In this document: piece after piece, positions 21,396-31,433 of the stretch
Layout: each line of letters begins with the position of its first letter
How positions within the stretch are numbered: the stretch's first letter is position 1
From: Closterium sp. Naga37s-1
Lineage: Eukaryota > Streptophyta > Zygnematophyceae > Desmidiales > Closteriaceae
Length of the DNA: 64,000 nt
Assembly: GCA_947471745.1 (NCBI GenBank)
Contig: CANJKZ010000723.1
Coordinates: forward strand, 5,001,001 to 5,065,000
Direction of reading: 5' to 3'
Made by a program: the position numbers and the translations under genes
The notes under the pieces: model-generated
Database searches by the model: none
Told to the model about the DNA's origin: nothing
What the model saw: only the letters and a program-made list of their open reading frames with translations

Positions 21396-22920
21396 ATGCC
21401 TCCAGAAGGAAAAGCCACTGCAGATTCTCCGGGCCCACCACCAGCAACACCCACCTGCACCATCAGCTGTGACCTCCGACAGCGCCGCTCTCGTCGAGCA
21501 GCTGGTCGCCCGCATCAATGCTCTTGAAAGCCATCAAGCGATGAGCATCGATGGCTCAAGTTATGCACGTGGAGTCGCTGGACTTCCTCTCTCTAGAGAA
21601 GACCGCCGCGTCAACTTCGAGAGATCTTTCACATTTGACAACCGTCAAGCTTCAGCTCCTGCGCAAGACAGTCAACAACGCGCACACTCAGACACGATTG
21701 CAACAATGCAGACAGAATTCGTTCTGACTTCGAAGTTGAAAACATTGGTTTCTTTTGACGGAAAGGACTTCTACACTTGGAGCTTCGAATTTGAGCTCCT
21801 CGCGACAACTGCGCAAATATGGATGTACTATGATGGAAGCTTACAGTTTCCAACGGAAGGCACCATTCAAGAGAAGAACCAGTACTACCACGAATCTCTT
21901 CTTGCGTACACCACTCTACTCCGAAATCTCCCCCCCTCCGAGCAGCTTGGCATTCGCTCCTACAAATCAGAGTGGGCGCCCGCGTATGCCTCTTGGGAGC
22001 ACCTGCGCAACTCATACATGGCAACAGATCTCGTTACAATGAGTCGCCTACTCAGCCAGCTTACATTAGTCAAAATGCAACAAGGGGAGAAAGCGGGACC
22101 ATATATCAACCGGTGCCGCAATCTTCGCGATCACATCAAGAAGTGTGGCGGATCCGTCCCAGACGATATGTTCGTCTCGATGGTCCTCTCCGACCTCGGA
22201 CCCGACTGGCGTCAATGCCAATCCCTGCTTCGTGCTCGAGCAGCCGTCTCCGAGTCAGCCCTGTGTGCCACGCTTCTCTCTGAGCAAAAAGAGATCGACC
22301 TGCATAACGAGAAGAACACCAAGCAGGAGAAGTTAGTCTTCTACGTCGGAGCAACTGAAGGGGAGCAGCACGGAAAGAAAGGGACTTTCTACAAGTTTTG
22401 CAAGAAGCCTGGGCACACTATCGATCGGTGCTATAAGCGAAAGGCCGCTGACGAAAGGCGCAACAACCCTTCGAACCACCAATCCTCTACGCCCTCGACC
22501 TCTCCCGCCGCAACAGCCACCGTCTCGCCTCCTTCGGTTGCGAGTACCTCGCAGACACCTGCACGCATTACGGCCAAGGATAAGGGCAAGGGGTCCATTA
22601 TACGCTGCATGGTGCGCCGTCGCAGAGGAATTCGATACAACGACGACATTGAGTTCCCATCTGATGCCCCCATCGACCCTGTTGCGCCCAATCAAGACAA
22701 AATACCATTCACACTTGGATCGATGAACCTTCAAAATACCCACCTAACTTCGAACTCCCTCCGCCAACGCCAGAATCACCTCCCCAGCATCTCGGCGAAC
22801 AGGTACTTCGCTCTCTCGCCTTACACCGGCGACTTCAATCGCGTTGTTACACTGAAAATCTCCAACATCGCACGTCAAAGTCGCGAGAGCATCAACACCT
22901 TTGCTGCGGGCAGCACATGA
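21396..22920 (+). pseudogene. Element D gag
   Basis: The ATG at 21396 starts MPPEGKATADSPGPPP, but a one-base shift before about 21460 puts the rest in another frame, open to 22920. That frame contains VSFDGKDFYTWSFEFE (capsid), LRNLPPSEQLG, RSYMATDLV-like helices and CRNLRDHIKKCGG. The zinc knuckle reads YKFCKKPGHTIDRC, with Tyr in place of the first Cys, explained by TGC to TAC. C-terminal sequence is Ser/Thr/Pro-rich. Gag forms the particle and the knuckle binds RNA, so this copy has lost both the start frame and a zinc ligand. Confidence 0.8.
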
Positions 22921-24747
22921 TGGGATCGCCAACGTTCATTAGCAACTCAAAACGCATGAGACGACCATGCGAGATCACAATTGCAAACAACAGCACACTC
23001 AAGGCATACGACATCGGTGAGGTCTACCTTGAAGCTGTTGACACAAAGTTCACCATTCACATTGGTGATGTGCTCGTCGCCCCAGATCTGCGGTACAACC
23101 TGCTTTCCTCGGCACAGCTCATGCGGTGCGGAGTCGACATTCGCAGCAACTGCAAAGACAAAACCTTCGAACTCTTTTACAACAACTCTTACACCGGCAA
23201 GGCAATCGACGATGACGGAGTTTTCGTACTGCAGTTCTCGGCTAAGGGCACCACTGGGGATTCTCACCGCACTCTGCTACTGAAGACAACTCCCTCGGAG
23301 ACACCAACATGGTCACACCCCACGGAAATGGATCTCGAGCGACCTGCCTCCGACGGTCTTCTGCGACTACGCACCGTCCCAACTGCCTCGACCTCCAACC
23401 CGGCTGAGACTGGACCTGCATCAATGGAAGAGGACAGCGGCACGTCAGCACCTGCCGAACCAGTCACTAAAGAGAGCGAGAAGACTGAAACAAGATCAGG
23501 CAGCCCCGGCCTTGCACTCGGCCCCTTGGGAGAAGTCCTAACGCCAGAAGAAGAAGCAGCACAAGAACAGAGGACTATTTTGGCGTCAGAAAGTGGCGCC
23601 ACCGTTCCAACAGAAACTGGCACTGGAACCGAAGGCGGCTGGGGAACTGGCGGCGGTTGGGTAGCTTCAACAAGTGAAGGAGACTGGGGGCAAACGGCTC
23701 CTGCCTACCCCGAAGCCCTGGGTCTCCCTCCTGCGGACACCGCGGCGATCGATCCATATTGGGCAACGCGCGGCACCAGCTAGGGCAGACCTCCTCTCCC
23801 GAATCAGTACGCTCGTGACACACCTGAACCAATGCAAGAAGAGTCAGAGGAAGAATTAACCTACGAATTTTTCGGAGGAGCGGCAGAATTACCTGTACCT
23901 ACCGAGGAGCCACCGCCGCCAGAACAAGGACCACAGGAGATTGAGGTCATCGGCGCTGAGTACAGCTACTTTTGTATTCCCATGAAGGGACTTCCAGTCT
24001 GCGAATGGCCCAATCAATGCCTGCTTATCACGGGCGACCAAGTCGACGCTGGCGACACTGACGACATCATTGGAATCCCACACGCGCTTCTGGAACGGAA
24101 GTCAATTCAAGCCTTCGCCGCCAATGCAGGACCTGGAAAGGAGCAAAACGACGCAGCAGCAAGAAACAAATATTATCAGAAGACGGTCGGCTACTGTGCG
24201 GAACCGGAAACCTGGCATCAACGGCTCGACCACCCTTCTCACATAACACTCAAGAATTCACTCCGGGCTGGCGTCTTCGACGACGGAGCACTACTCCTTC
24301 CCCGCGAAGGCTCCCTCACAGTAGCTCCCTCACAATGTGCCCCGCTGCGTCACTCGCCCACAAGCCTTCCCCGACTTACCGCCAGGTTACGAACGCTACA
24401 AACCACTCGACAAAGTCTACAACAACTTTATGAATTTAAGCCAGGGAGGGCTCGACAGCGAATCCTACACGCTTACCTTCATCGACGCAAGCACTCGCTA
24501 GGTCTGGGCTGTCAATTTTGACTGCAGATCTCTCGCCTTCGAGTGCTTCATCGCGTGGATGAAGCGGGCCGAACGACAATCAGGGCTCAAATTAAAGAGT
24601 TGGCAGACAGACGGAGCGCTGGAGTTCTTCTCAGAAGAGTTCAAGGAGCTCTTCAAGCAGAAAGGGATTGAACACCTAGTGTCTCTGCCTTAGGCTCACG
24701 AGCAACAAGGAGTAGCAAAACGGACAAACAGGAGCCTCACCACCAGG
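22899..24747 (+). pseudogene. Element D protease remnant and integrase
   Basis: After gag, the protease Asp-Ser-Gly motif is no longer readable; only the following GQHMMGSPTFIS stretch and ITIANNSTLKAY / LLSSAQLMRCGVD motifs remain. The spacer ends in TAG near 23781. GAG-pre-integrase TWHQRLDHPS is near 24210. The integrase core survives in pieces in other frames: FIDASTR then TAG at 24500, WQTDGALEFFSEEF near 24600, SLP then TAG near 24691, and HEQQGVAKRTNRSL near 24700. At least three stops and two frameshifts. Confidence 0.78.
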
Positions 24748-26400
24748 ATGAGGGCCCTGATGATGCAGTCGGCCATCCCAACCAGGTACTGGCCGTTCGC
24801 AATGAACCATGCAGTCTGGCTGCACAACTTACTGTCCTCCCGAAGCCTCGAGAACAACAACTCTCCCTACAGGGCCTGGACGGGCAGAAAGGCGGACACG
24901 CGCCTGCTTCGGGTGTTTGGCTGCATGGTACAGTACAGGCCCCACACAGCAAGGACCGGAAAGTTTGCTGACCGGGCACTCTGGGGCATCCACCTCGGAA
25001 TCGAAAAGGAATACAAGGCATGGATTGTGCTGGATTACGCGACACACGAAGTGACAAAACCACGTGATTGCATCTTCTACGAGAAGCTGAATCTGCCACT
25101 GTTCAACGAACATCGAGAAGCTGACAGGGCACCAGAACGGGTCTTCGAGGGACACCGCAGCTTCGCAACCTCACATGACGAAGCTGACCTGGCAGAGGAT
25201 GTGGATGCAGCAAGTGTTACCCAGTTTGACAGCGCACCCAACATCCCCCTTACAAGCCCGCTCCAAACCCCATCCTTCATACATGTACACCACTTCGATC
25301 CCGACGATACAACTCGCGAAGCTCACAACTTCAACAGCGACACCCGCCATTCCCCGGATGCGGACTTACCACCACCAAACACCTCGCAAGACTCCCTCCG
25401 CATTGGCAACAACAGTGAAGACGACGTAGTTGAGGTAACCAGCTTCGACGACTACGATCGCCTGCACTACGAAAAGAAAACCGAAACAGGTCTCCGCATC
25501 CTTGGGCTCGCAGTCGCCGTTCGCCACGACTCCCCCAAAGAGCCCACTATCGTTCGCCAAGCCCTCTCTGGCCCCGACACTGAGAAGTGGAAGGCAGCCA
25601 TGGCTAAAGAGGTCGCGGCGCTCAAGAACCGTGGAACATGCAAGCTGGTTCCCCGAACATTTGCGAAGGGGAGAAAATTCCTCAGCGGAAAGTGGGTCTT
25701 CCGCATTAAAACACTCGCAGATGGCTCCATCGACAAATACAAGGCACGATGGGTGGTGCGCGGCTTCAAACAAACTCACATGGTGGACTTCGACCTCACC
25801 TACGCACCTGTCGGGCGGCACACTTCAGTACGGATTCCCATCTGCATCGCAGCTGTCAAACAGCACCCACTCCGCCAGATCGACATCGGCAGCGCATTCT
25901 TGCACGCTCCGGTTGACGCCATCATCTTCGTCGAGGATAACGATGGCGCCGTCTGCTTGCTCCAGAAATCTCTCTACGTGATTAAGCAAGCACCTCGCTT
26001 GTGGCAACAGTATCTACATACCGTGCTCACAGAGCTCGGATTCAAACAACTGCCCCACGACCTCGGAATGTACCGGAAGGACTCGCGCGGCAAATTCATT
26101 CTCCTTGTCGCCTACGTCGATGATCTCCTCTACACCGGTGACGACACGGAGCTACTGGACCAGTTCGAAGCGGACATCAAGGGGAAACTGGAGGTCACAA
26201 TCAACCACGACGTTACACAATTCCTGGGTCTCAACATCACCCAGTCCGCCACCTCCATCCACCTCTCCGCCGCAAAATATGCCAAAACTCTCGCGAAGAA
26301 ATTCGGCATTGCACCCATCAACCTCACAACCCCCTTTCGCACTCCTCCTCCTAACCACGAACCAGACACCACGTCTCTCTCTCTCTCGCAAATCATCGGC
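24748..26400 (+). pseudogene. Element D integrase C-terminus and reverse transcriptase
   Basis: This open frame of over 550 residues begins inside integrase (YWPFAMNHAVWLHN, VFGCMVQY). It continues through a linker to RT motifs KWKAAMAKEV, SGKWVFRIK, KARWVVRGFKQ, QIDIGSAFLHAPVD, QAPRLWQQYL and YVDDLLYTGDD (near 26115). After VTQFLGLNITQ the frame is lost at about 26400-26580 by at least one indel. RT is the best-preserved part of D. Confidence 0.85.
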
Positions 26401-26579
26401 TCTATCAGCAGCAGCTGGGGTGCCTCCTGTTCGCCGTTGTCACGTGCCGGCCGGATCTCTCCTACGTCGCAAGCCAGCTCGCTCAGTACAAGAAGCGACC
26501 TGAAGGGGAGAATCTACTGGATCTACGCCGAGAACTTCAATACTTCATCTCTACTCCCGACATCGCCCTCACCTACGAA

Positions 26580-27098
26580 GCTAACTTAACAGCTACCCTG
26601 CAACTGCATGGCTACGTAGACGCAGACCACGCGGGAGACATCGACAACAGACGTTCCCGCACAGGATTCATTTTTCAACTCCAACCTGCTGGACTCATCT
26701 CATGGAACTCTCAGAAGCAGGAACTCATCGCTCTTTCGTCAGCCAAAGCCGAATTCATTGCCTCCAGCGCAACCGTTCGCGAAGGACTGTACCTGATGGA
26801 GCTCCTACAGGAAGTGAAAGTGACGATGAACGGGCACTTCACGTTACTCTGCGACAACCAGAGCGCGATCAAAATCGCGAACAAGCCCGGCTTCGTAAAC
26901 CGCACGAAACACATCGCCCTTCGTTACTTTTTCGTCAAGGACGAAATTGACAAGGGCAAGGTCAAGCTCACGTACTGCCCAACTGGTGACATGGCGGCCG
27001 ACTTTCTGACAAAGAAACTGCCACATAAACAGTTCCAGCATTGCGCCAATATCTGCGGAATCACCAAGAAGTCCCACGTGGCTCACCTTCAGGAATGA
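26580..27098 (+). pseudogene. Element D RNase H
   Basis: In a different frame from RT: GYVDADHAGDIDNRR, GLISWNSQKQ, LIALSSAKAEF, LLCDNQSAIKIANK, RTKHIALRYFFVKD and DMAADFLTKKLP, ending in TGA at 27096-27098. The three catalytic acidic residues (Asp, Glu, Asp) are all present, so the domain itself looks sound. It is separated from RT by a frameshift. Seven bases after the stop, the GAAGGGGAGTG polypurine tract leads into the 3' LTR. Confidence 0.82.
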
Positions 27099-27105
27099 AG
27101 GGGAG

Positions 27106-27552
27106 TGTTGAAATAATCGAAAGGTTATCGTAAACATTCCCGAAGGCTCTCCACTCTCGCGTCACTTCATAATGAAGTAAAGCGCCTGTATTAGTACCGC
27201 AATAGCTCATATAGAGCACGCGGAAAGTCAAGGGTCACCCGAAGTTCAACAGTTGAAGACAGTCAACGGTCGTGACCCTTGACTGCCGCACAAGGCAGTT
27301 GCGAAGTGCAACGTGGTAACTGTCTAGAATGGCAATAGTCGTGGTTACTATAGCAACGTAATTCAGTTAATAAGGGAATGTACCCCTCCGAGTATATGGC
27401 TAGCTAGGATTGCTATTTATACTCTTGTACTCCTATCTTACAATCATCTTGTTCTTTCAAATCTTACAACAAGGTCATCACAGAGACTTCATAAGTTCTC
27501 TCATATAACTTGGCAGCTTTATCCTATCCACTACGATCCTTCAGGTACAACA
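27106..27552 (+). repeat. 3' LTR of element D (about 447 bp)
   Basis: It begins TGTTGAAATAATCG after the polypurine tract and ends near ACAACA. This copy is unbroken and shows the original sequence across the site where B inserted in the 5' copy. The exact last base is uncertain by a few positions because no target duplication is seen. Confidence 0.85.
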
Positions 27553-27912
27553 TCATCCAGCAGCTCCAACTCTAGCACCTCCAGTACCAGCATCTCCAGT
27601 ACCTCCAGCACCTCTAGCACCAGCAGCTCCAGTACCTCCAGCACCTCCAGCTCTAGCACCTCCAGCACCAGCAGCTCTTGTACCTCCACCACCTCCAACT
27701 CCAGCACCTCCAGCACCAGCAGCTTCAGTACTCCAAGCTCCAGCAACCCGGCCCCGCCAAACAACCCAGTCGCGATGCTGCTGCGGCGAGAGGGTCTCTT
27801 GTCGACAAGACTGCTGCTGCTGTCCAACGCCAGAACCCCCAGCAGGAGCACCCACGACTCCACCACCAATAGGACTTGCAGCACCCCCAGTGTCAGCACC
27901 CCCAGAACCGGC

Positions 27913-28257
27913 TGTCAAAGGTCCACTGGTGATCCCCGATTGATCCTAGAGAAGGGTTACAGGCTCGTTGTCCTGGGGGATTATGGGCGCACTGACCCGC
28001 TACTTAACAAGCCCTCTTATCCCAATGGTCTAGTGGTTGGGATTCTGACATGGTATCAGAGCGAAGGTCTCGGGTTCGAATCCCGGTGTGTGCACTTCGG
28101 GCATCCCAGTGCGGGGGGGTGTCAGAGGTCCACTGGTGATCCCCGATTGATCCTAGGGAAGGGTTACAGGCTCGTTGTCCTGGGGGGTTATGGGCGCACT
28201 GACCCGCTACTTAACAAGCCCTTTTATCCCAATGGTCTAGTGGTTGGGATTCTGACA
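27913..28257 (+). mobile_element. TRIM: 345-bp miniature LTR retrotransposon
   Basis: Two 138-bp LTRs (27913-28050 and 28120-28257, about four differences) enclose only 69 bp. That interior starts at once with a perfect primer site TGGTATCAGAGC (28051-28062) and ends in a GCGGGGGGG polypurine tract (28111-28119). TGTC...GACA ends and the 5-bp duplication are typical of an integrase product, but there is no coding capacity, so another element's proteins must have moved it. The LTR end plus interior also contain tRNA-promoter-like boxes (separate entry). A second family member is the solo LTR at 41912-42049. Confidence 0.93.
28019..28093 (+). promoter_or_regulatory. tRNA-like region with A and B boxes across the TRIM LTR/primer-site junction
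   Basis: TGGTCTAGTGG (28026-28036) fits the Pol III A-box consensus and GGTTCGAATCC (28073-28083) is a perfect B box; their starts are 47 nt apart, close to tRNA spacing. Between them, TCTGA (28044-28048) and TCAGA (28056-28060) pair around a 7-nt loop like an anticodon arm, and 28070-28086 forms a 5-bp T-arm. The outer 7+7 bases do not pair and the loop lacks the usual T33, so this is not a normal tRNA gene. Whether Pol III uses it is unknown. Confidence 0.55.
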
Positions 28258-29000
28258 CCGGCACCCCCAGAACCAGCACCCGTAGACTCAGCACCCCTGG
28301 AGGCAGCATCCTCATGACCAGCACCTCCAGAGTCCGCACCCCCAGTATCACCACCCCGAGTAGTACCAGAGTTCACAACGACAGGCTGCGGAGGCGGCGA
28401 AGACGGCCGAGGCGGAAAACCAGGAGGGGTCTCCAAGCGCGGGGAGCGGCGAATGGCCCCCGTGTTGTCAGCAGCGGGGTCACCCCCATTAGCTGGGCCA
28501 AAGGGGTCAGAGGAGACCTCCAAAGGCTCAACCAAGGAGGGTGGGTCGACCCGAGACACACCTGAGGGAGCAGGACCCTATGGGGGGAGGGGGTCTACTA
28601 GGGGGGGACCTGGGACCAGGAAGAGGGGCGGGGGGAAGACACGTGCGGGTGGAGACAGTTGAAGAAGACCGACCCGTCAAAGGTGACGTCCTGTGAGGAC
28701 AGGACGCAGCGCGAGGCAAGGTGGTAAAACTGCCAGAGCGGAGCATCGGTGGGGAAGCCAAGAAAGACGCCGCGGAGAGTGCGAGGAGAGAGCTTGCCCG
28801 CGGTGGTATCGCGGACAAGGGAGAGCGCGCTCCAGGCCCGAAACGCCGACGCATCGCCAACCTCCCCCATCCAACGCAGTGTAGGCGAGGTCTTTGGCAT
28901 AGAGACACGGTGCCAGAGGTTGAGCTGATGCGCGGCGTATCGGACCGCAAACGGTGCTTATGATTATGACTCATTTAGAAGCTCACCCCCCCTAAAAAAC

Positions 29001-29078
29001 ATTGTTTCATTATATGCGCACGTGCGCTTATATCTGGGGTGATACGGGTGTTATGCAACACATATTATTTGTCAGCTA
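29001..29078. repeat. Spacer repeat A, first copy
   Basis: This AT-richer stretch matches 37105-37181 in direct orientation (GGGGTGATACGGGTG and CAACACATATTATTTG blocks). It holds a near-palindrome around GCGCACGTGCGC that is perfect in the second copy. It sits between a copia fragment and segment S in both places. Nothing coding. Confidence 0.7.
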
Positions 29079-29632
29079 CTACTACCTATCATATACGGTA
29101 GGTGAGATGCTGAGCTGAATGCCAACTTAATGCCATAGGACACGTTAAGATAAGATTTACAAACCCTAAAATACAGTAGGGGCTGTCTGTCAGTATCACA
29201 CAGAATTTGTCTGATGGTTAAAAAATAGGGCAATGTGTTAATCTGATTTTGTAGACAACTTGATTAATCTCACACGAAAGTTCAGTTCAGATCTGAATTC
29301 GTTTGATTATTCAGAAATGTTATCAGACCTACTGTCAGAATGTGAGAATGACCAGAATGAAAGCGTACAGGTTGGATATGTAACCGTACAATCCCGTACC
29401 CTCTACATATCACATCAACCCACTCCAATAGGTAGTAGTCTGGTTATTATGGATTAAGTTTGATACAAAGTCGTGGTAATTAAGAGAAGGGGTATTAGAG
29501 GAAGGTATAGATGGTGGAACAAAGAAAGGGTGATAAGGAGAGAAGAGCTGGAGAAGAAGAGAAGGGCCGAAGGAAAGGTGGAAAGAGGAAAAGAAGAGAG
29601 GAAGAAACTAAAAGGAGGAAACACCTAAGGAC
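29079..29632 (+). repeat. Segment S, AT-rich 0.55-kb repeat (inverted copy at 37182-37727)
   Basis: Low GC compared with the surroundings, ending in a polypurine stretch of about 140 nt (29480-29622). It contains a 65-codon frame at 29260-29457. The same frame exists in the inverted copy with three substitutions, all changing the amino acid, so there is no sign of protein-level constraint. No terminal repeats are visible. The other copy lies directly downstream of the host methyltransferase gene, so S may be captured 3'-flanking DNA of that gene. Confidence 0.7.
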
Positions 29633-29792
29633 CAAAACACCACAGCAACCCGCACCATAGCGCGGGACACGGCTTTTCAAGCACAAACGCTAAACGCCTA
29701 CACATATGCATCGTACATATACTGCATATCTGCCACGCTCTCAAAGCAGCCGATAATGTGATGCCAACTGCCCTGCCCTGCACCCTAAGGGA

Positions 29793-31433
29793 CTAGTGCG
29801 GGCATCCACCCATCGTCTGACCCTCCCAACTGCCGCACCGCGTGCTGTATAATACTCTGAGCCTGCACTCGCTGTAGTGCCACGGAAAGTCGTGTAGTGA
29901 GTCCGGTCTCAAAAATCCGTGCTGACCCGTCATCCCCCCCCCCCCAAGGTCTTTACGCCGCTGTGCAATCCGCCGCGCACAAAGCCCTAGAAACTGCCTC
30001 ATTGGCTCGCTGAGCAACCCAAACGTCTCCACTACACAAGCATAAAAGTGTGGCGGCGGTTGTAATCCCTCTAGATGCGGTGCCCAGTCCCGCAACTTGT
30101 CCTGCACTCGTCTGGCTGCTGCAACACCTATCTGCACTGGGGCCACTCGTCTAAGCCCGGTATTCCCCTGTTGCTGTGGATATGCAATGGAGACGTCTAC
30201 CAACACCATCAAAGTTTTTACTATATCGCGGCAAGTCAGATCTGGAATGCGGGCTGGTGCCCCTATGTGGCCTGTGCGTCCAGCCTGCCTTTGCTGTTGT
30301 ACTGGCTGCTGCTGTGCCTGGTCCCTCTGTGCCTCCTCCCTTGTCGTCTCTGCCTCTCTATCCTCTCCCCCACCCACCTGCCTCCTCCCATCCCCTCTCC
30401 CCAACCCCAAAACCCCCAGCACCCTCGCCCTATCCCCCCCTTCCATACCCTCCACTCCTAACCCCTGCGCTCCCACAGTTGTGTTCCCCGCCAACTCCTC
30501 TCTCCCTCTCTCCCCGAACCAGCCCGCACCCAAGGGCTGGGTCGCCCCCTGGACCCGGAGCCCGACCAGCCCTTGCTGGCCATCCCGCTGCTGCCCCTGC
30601 TGTCCCCTCTCCTCTACCCCACTCACCGGCCTCTCCTGCCCCTGCTGAACCTCCTGTTGCTGGCTGTGCTGTCCTCTCTCCTCTCCCCCACTAACCTGCC
30701 CCTCCTGCCATTGCTGGCCATGCTGTTGCTGCTGCTGCTGCTGCTGTTGCTGCTGCAACTGCTGCTGCTGCCGCTGCTGTCCCCTCTCCTCTCCCCTAGT
30801 AGCCTGGCCCCGTTAACCCTCCTGCTATCGCCCCTGTTGACCTTCTTGCTGCTGCCCCTGCTGACCCTCTTGCTGCTGCTCTTGCTGTCCTCTCTCCTCT
30901 CCCATACTGGCCTGCCCCTCCTGCCCCTGCTGGCCCTCCTGCTGTCGTCGCTGCTGTTGCTGTCTCCTCTCCTCCTCCCAGCCAGGCTGCCCCTGCTGAC
31001 CCTCACGCCGCTCCCCATGCTGACCCTCCTGCTGCCGCCCCTGTTGACCCTGCTAACCTTCCTGGTGCTGCCGCTGTTGCCCTCTCTCCTCTCCCCTACA
31101 AACCTGTTGCCGCTGCCCCTGCTGGCCCGGCTGCTGCTGCTGCCGCTGCTGCTGCTGCCGCTGCGACTGCTGCTGCTGCTGCTGCTGCTGTCCACTCTCC
31201 TCTCCCCCACTAGCCAGCCCCTCCTGCCCCTGCTGGCCCCGCTGCTGCTGTCCATGCTGTCCCCTCTCCTCACCCCTACGGGTCTGCCCCTCTTGCCCCT
31301 GCTGGCCTAGCTGCTGCTGTTGCTGCTGCTGCCGCTGCTGCTGCTGTCCCCCCTCCTCTCCCCCACTAGCCAGCCCATCCTGCCCCTCTCGGCCCTCCTG
31401 CCCACCAGCCCCTCGACCGAGCCCACCCTGCTG
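29793..31433 (-). pseudogene. Element N endonuclease domain with Gln-rich expansion
   Basis: Directly downstream of the RT and Cys/His frame (same frame), about 270 codons of Gln/Gly/Glu/Arg-rich repeats (30620-31430, imperfect ctg/cag units mixed with GGEERGQ-type blocks) precede a conserved tail. That tail has R-I-P-D-L (near 30240), then V-L-V-D-V-S-I (near 30195), the PD...D signature of the restriction-like endonuclease of R2-type elements, then FYACVVETFG and LCARRIAQRRKDL. This enzyme nicks the target DNA to prime reverse transcription. In-frame TAG (near 31047) and TAA (near 30812) stops lie inside the repeats. Confidence 0.7.

Larger units (their letters stand above)
20919..27555 (+). 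mobile_element. Element D: plus-strand Ty1/copia (main body)
   Basis: The 5' LTR remainder is at 20919-21286, the primer site at 21291-21302, coding runs to 27098, and the 3' LTR starts at 27106. The missing LTR start lies at 7471-7539, to the left of B. The two LTRs differ by many substitutions and small indels (for example an extra 8 bp near 21031), so D is older than B and F. Left flank is gypsy remnant and right flank is family-1 copia linker L. No target duplication is visible, so D or its surroundings were rearranged after insertion. Confidence 0.88.
27908..28262. other. Target-site duplication CCGGC around the TRIM
   Basis: CCGGC lies at 27908-27912 and 28258-28262. Fragment M keeps the uninterrupted site (CAGAACCGGCACCCCCAG near 36430-36450), which confirms insertion. 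Confidence 0.93.
27556..28957 (-). pseudogene. Copia fragment L (family 1: integrase C-terminus and linker)
   Basis: The minus strand encodes integrase C-terminal motifs (TSPTLRWMGEVGDAS, GVFLGFPTDAPLWQFYH, SSQDVTFDGS) between 28600 and 28957. An acidic/Pro stretch follows (SRVDPPSLVEPLEVSSDPF), then Gly/Ala linker repeats down to 27556. It has no protease, RT or LTR. The TRIM at 27913-28257 interrupts the linker. It is cut by D's 3' LTR on the left and by AT-rich sequence on the right. Closest copy is M (36124-37094). Confidence 0.8.

Noticed and set aside
28019-28093. A functional tRNA gene
   Set aside because: A and B boxes and two arms fit, but the acceptor ends do not pair, the variable region is too long for a class I tRNA, and the region straddles an LTR/primer-site junction. 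I keep it as a tRNA-like promoter candidate only.
29260-29457. A conserved 65-residue protein in repeat S
   Set aside because: The frame exists in both copies, but the three substitutions between them all change the amino acid and there is no motif; this looks like an open frame by chance.
30573-31310. Leu-rich plus-strand frame opposite element N
   Set aside because: It is the antisense of the Gln-rich CAG-type repeat (CTG read as Leu). The minus strand has the RT and endonuclease motifs.
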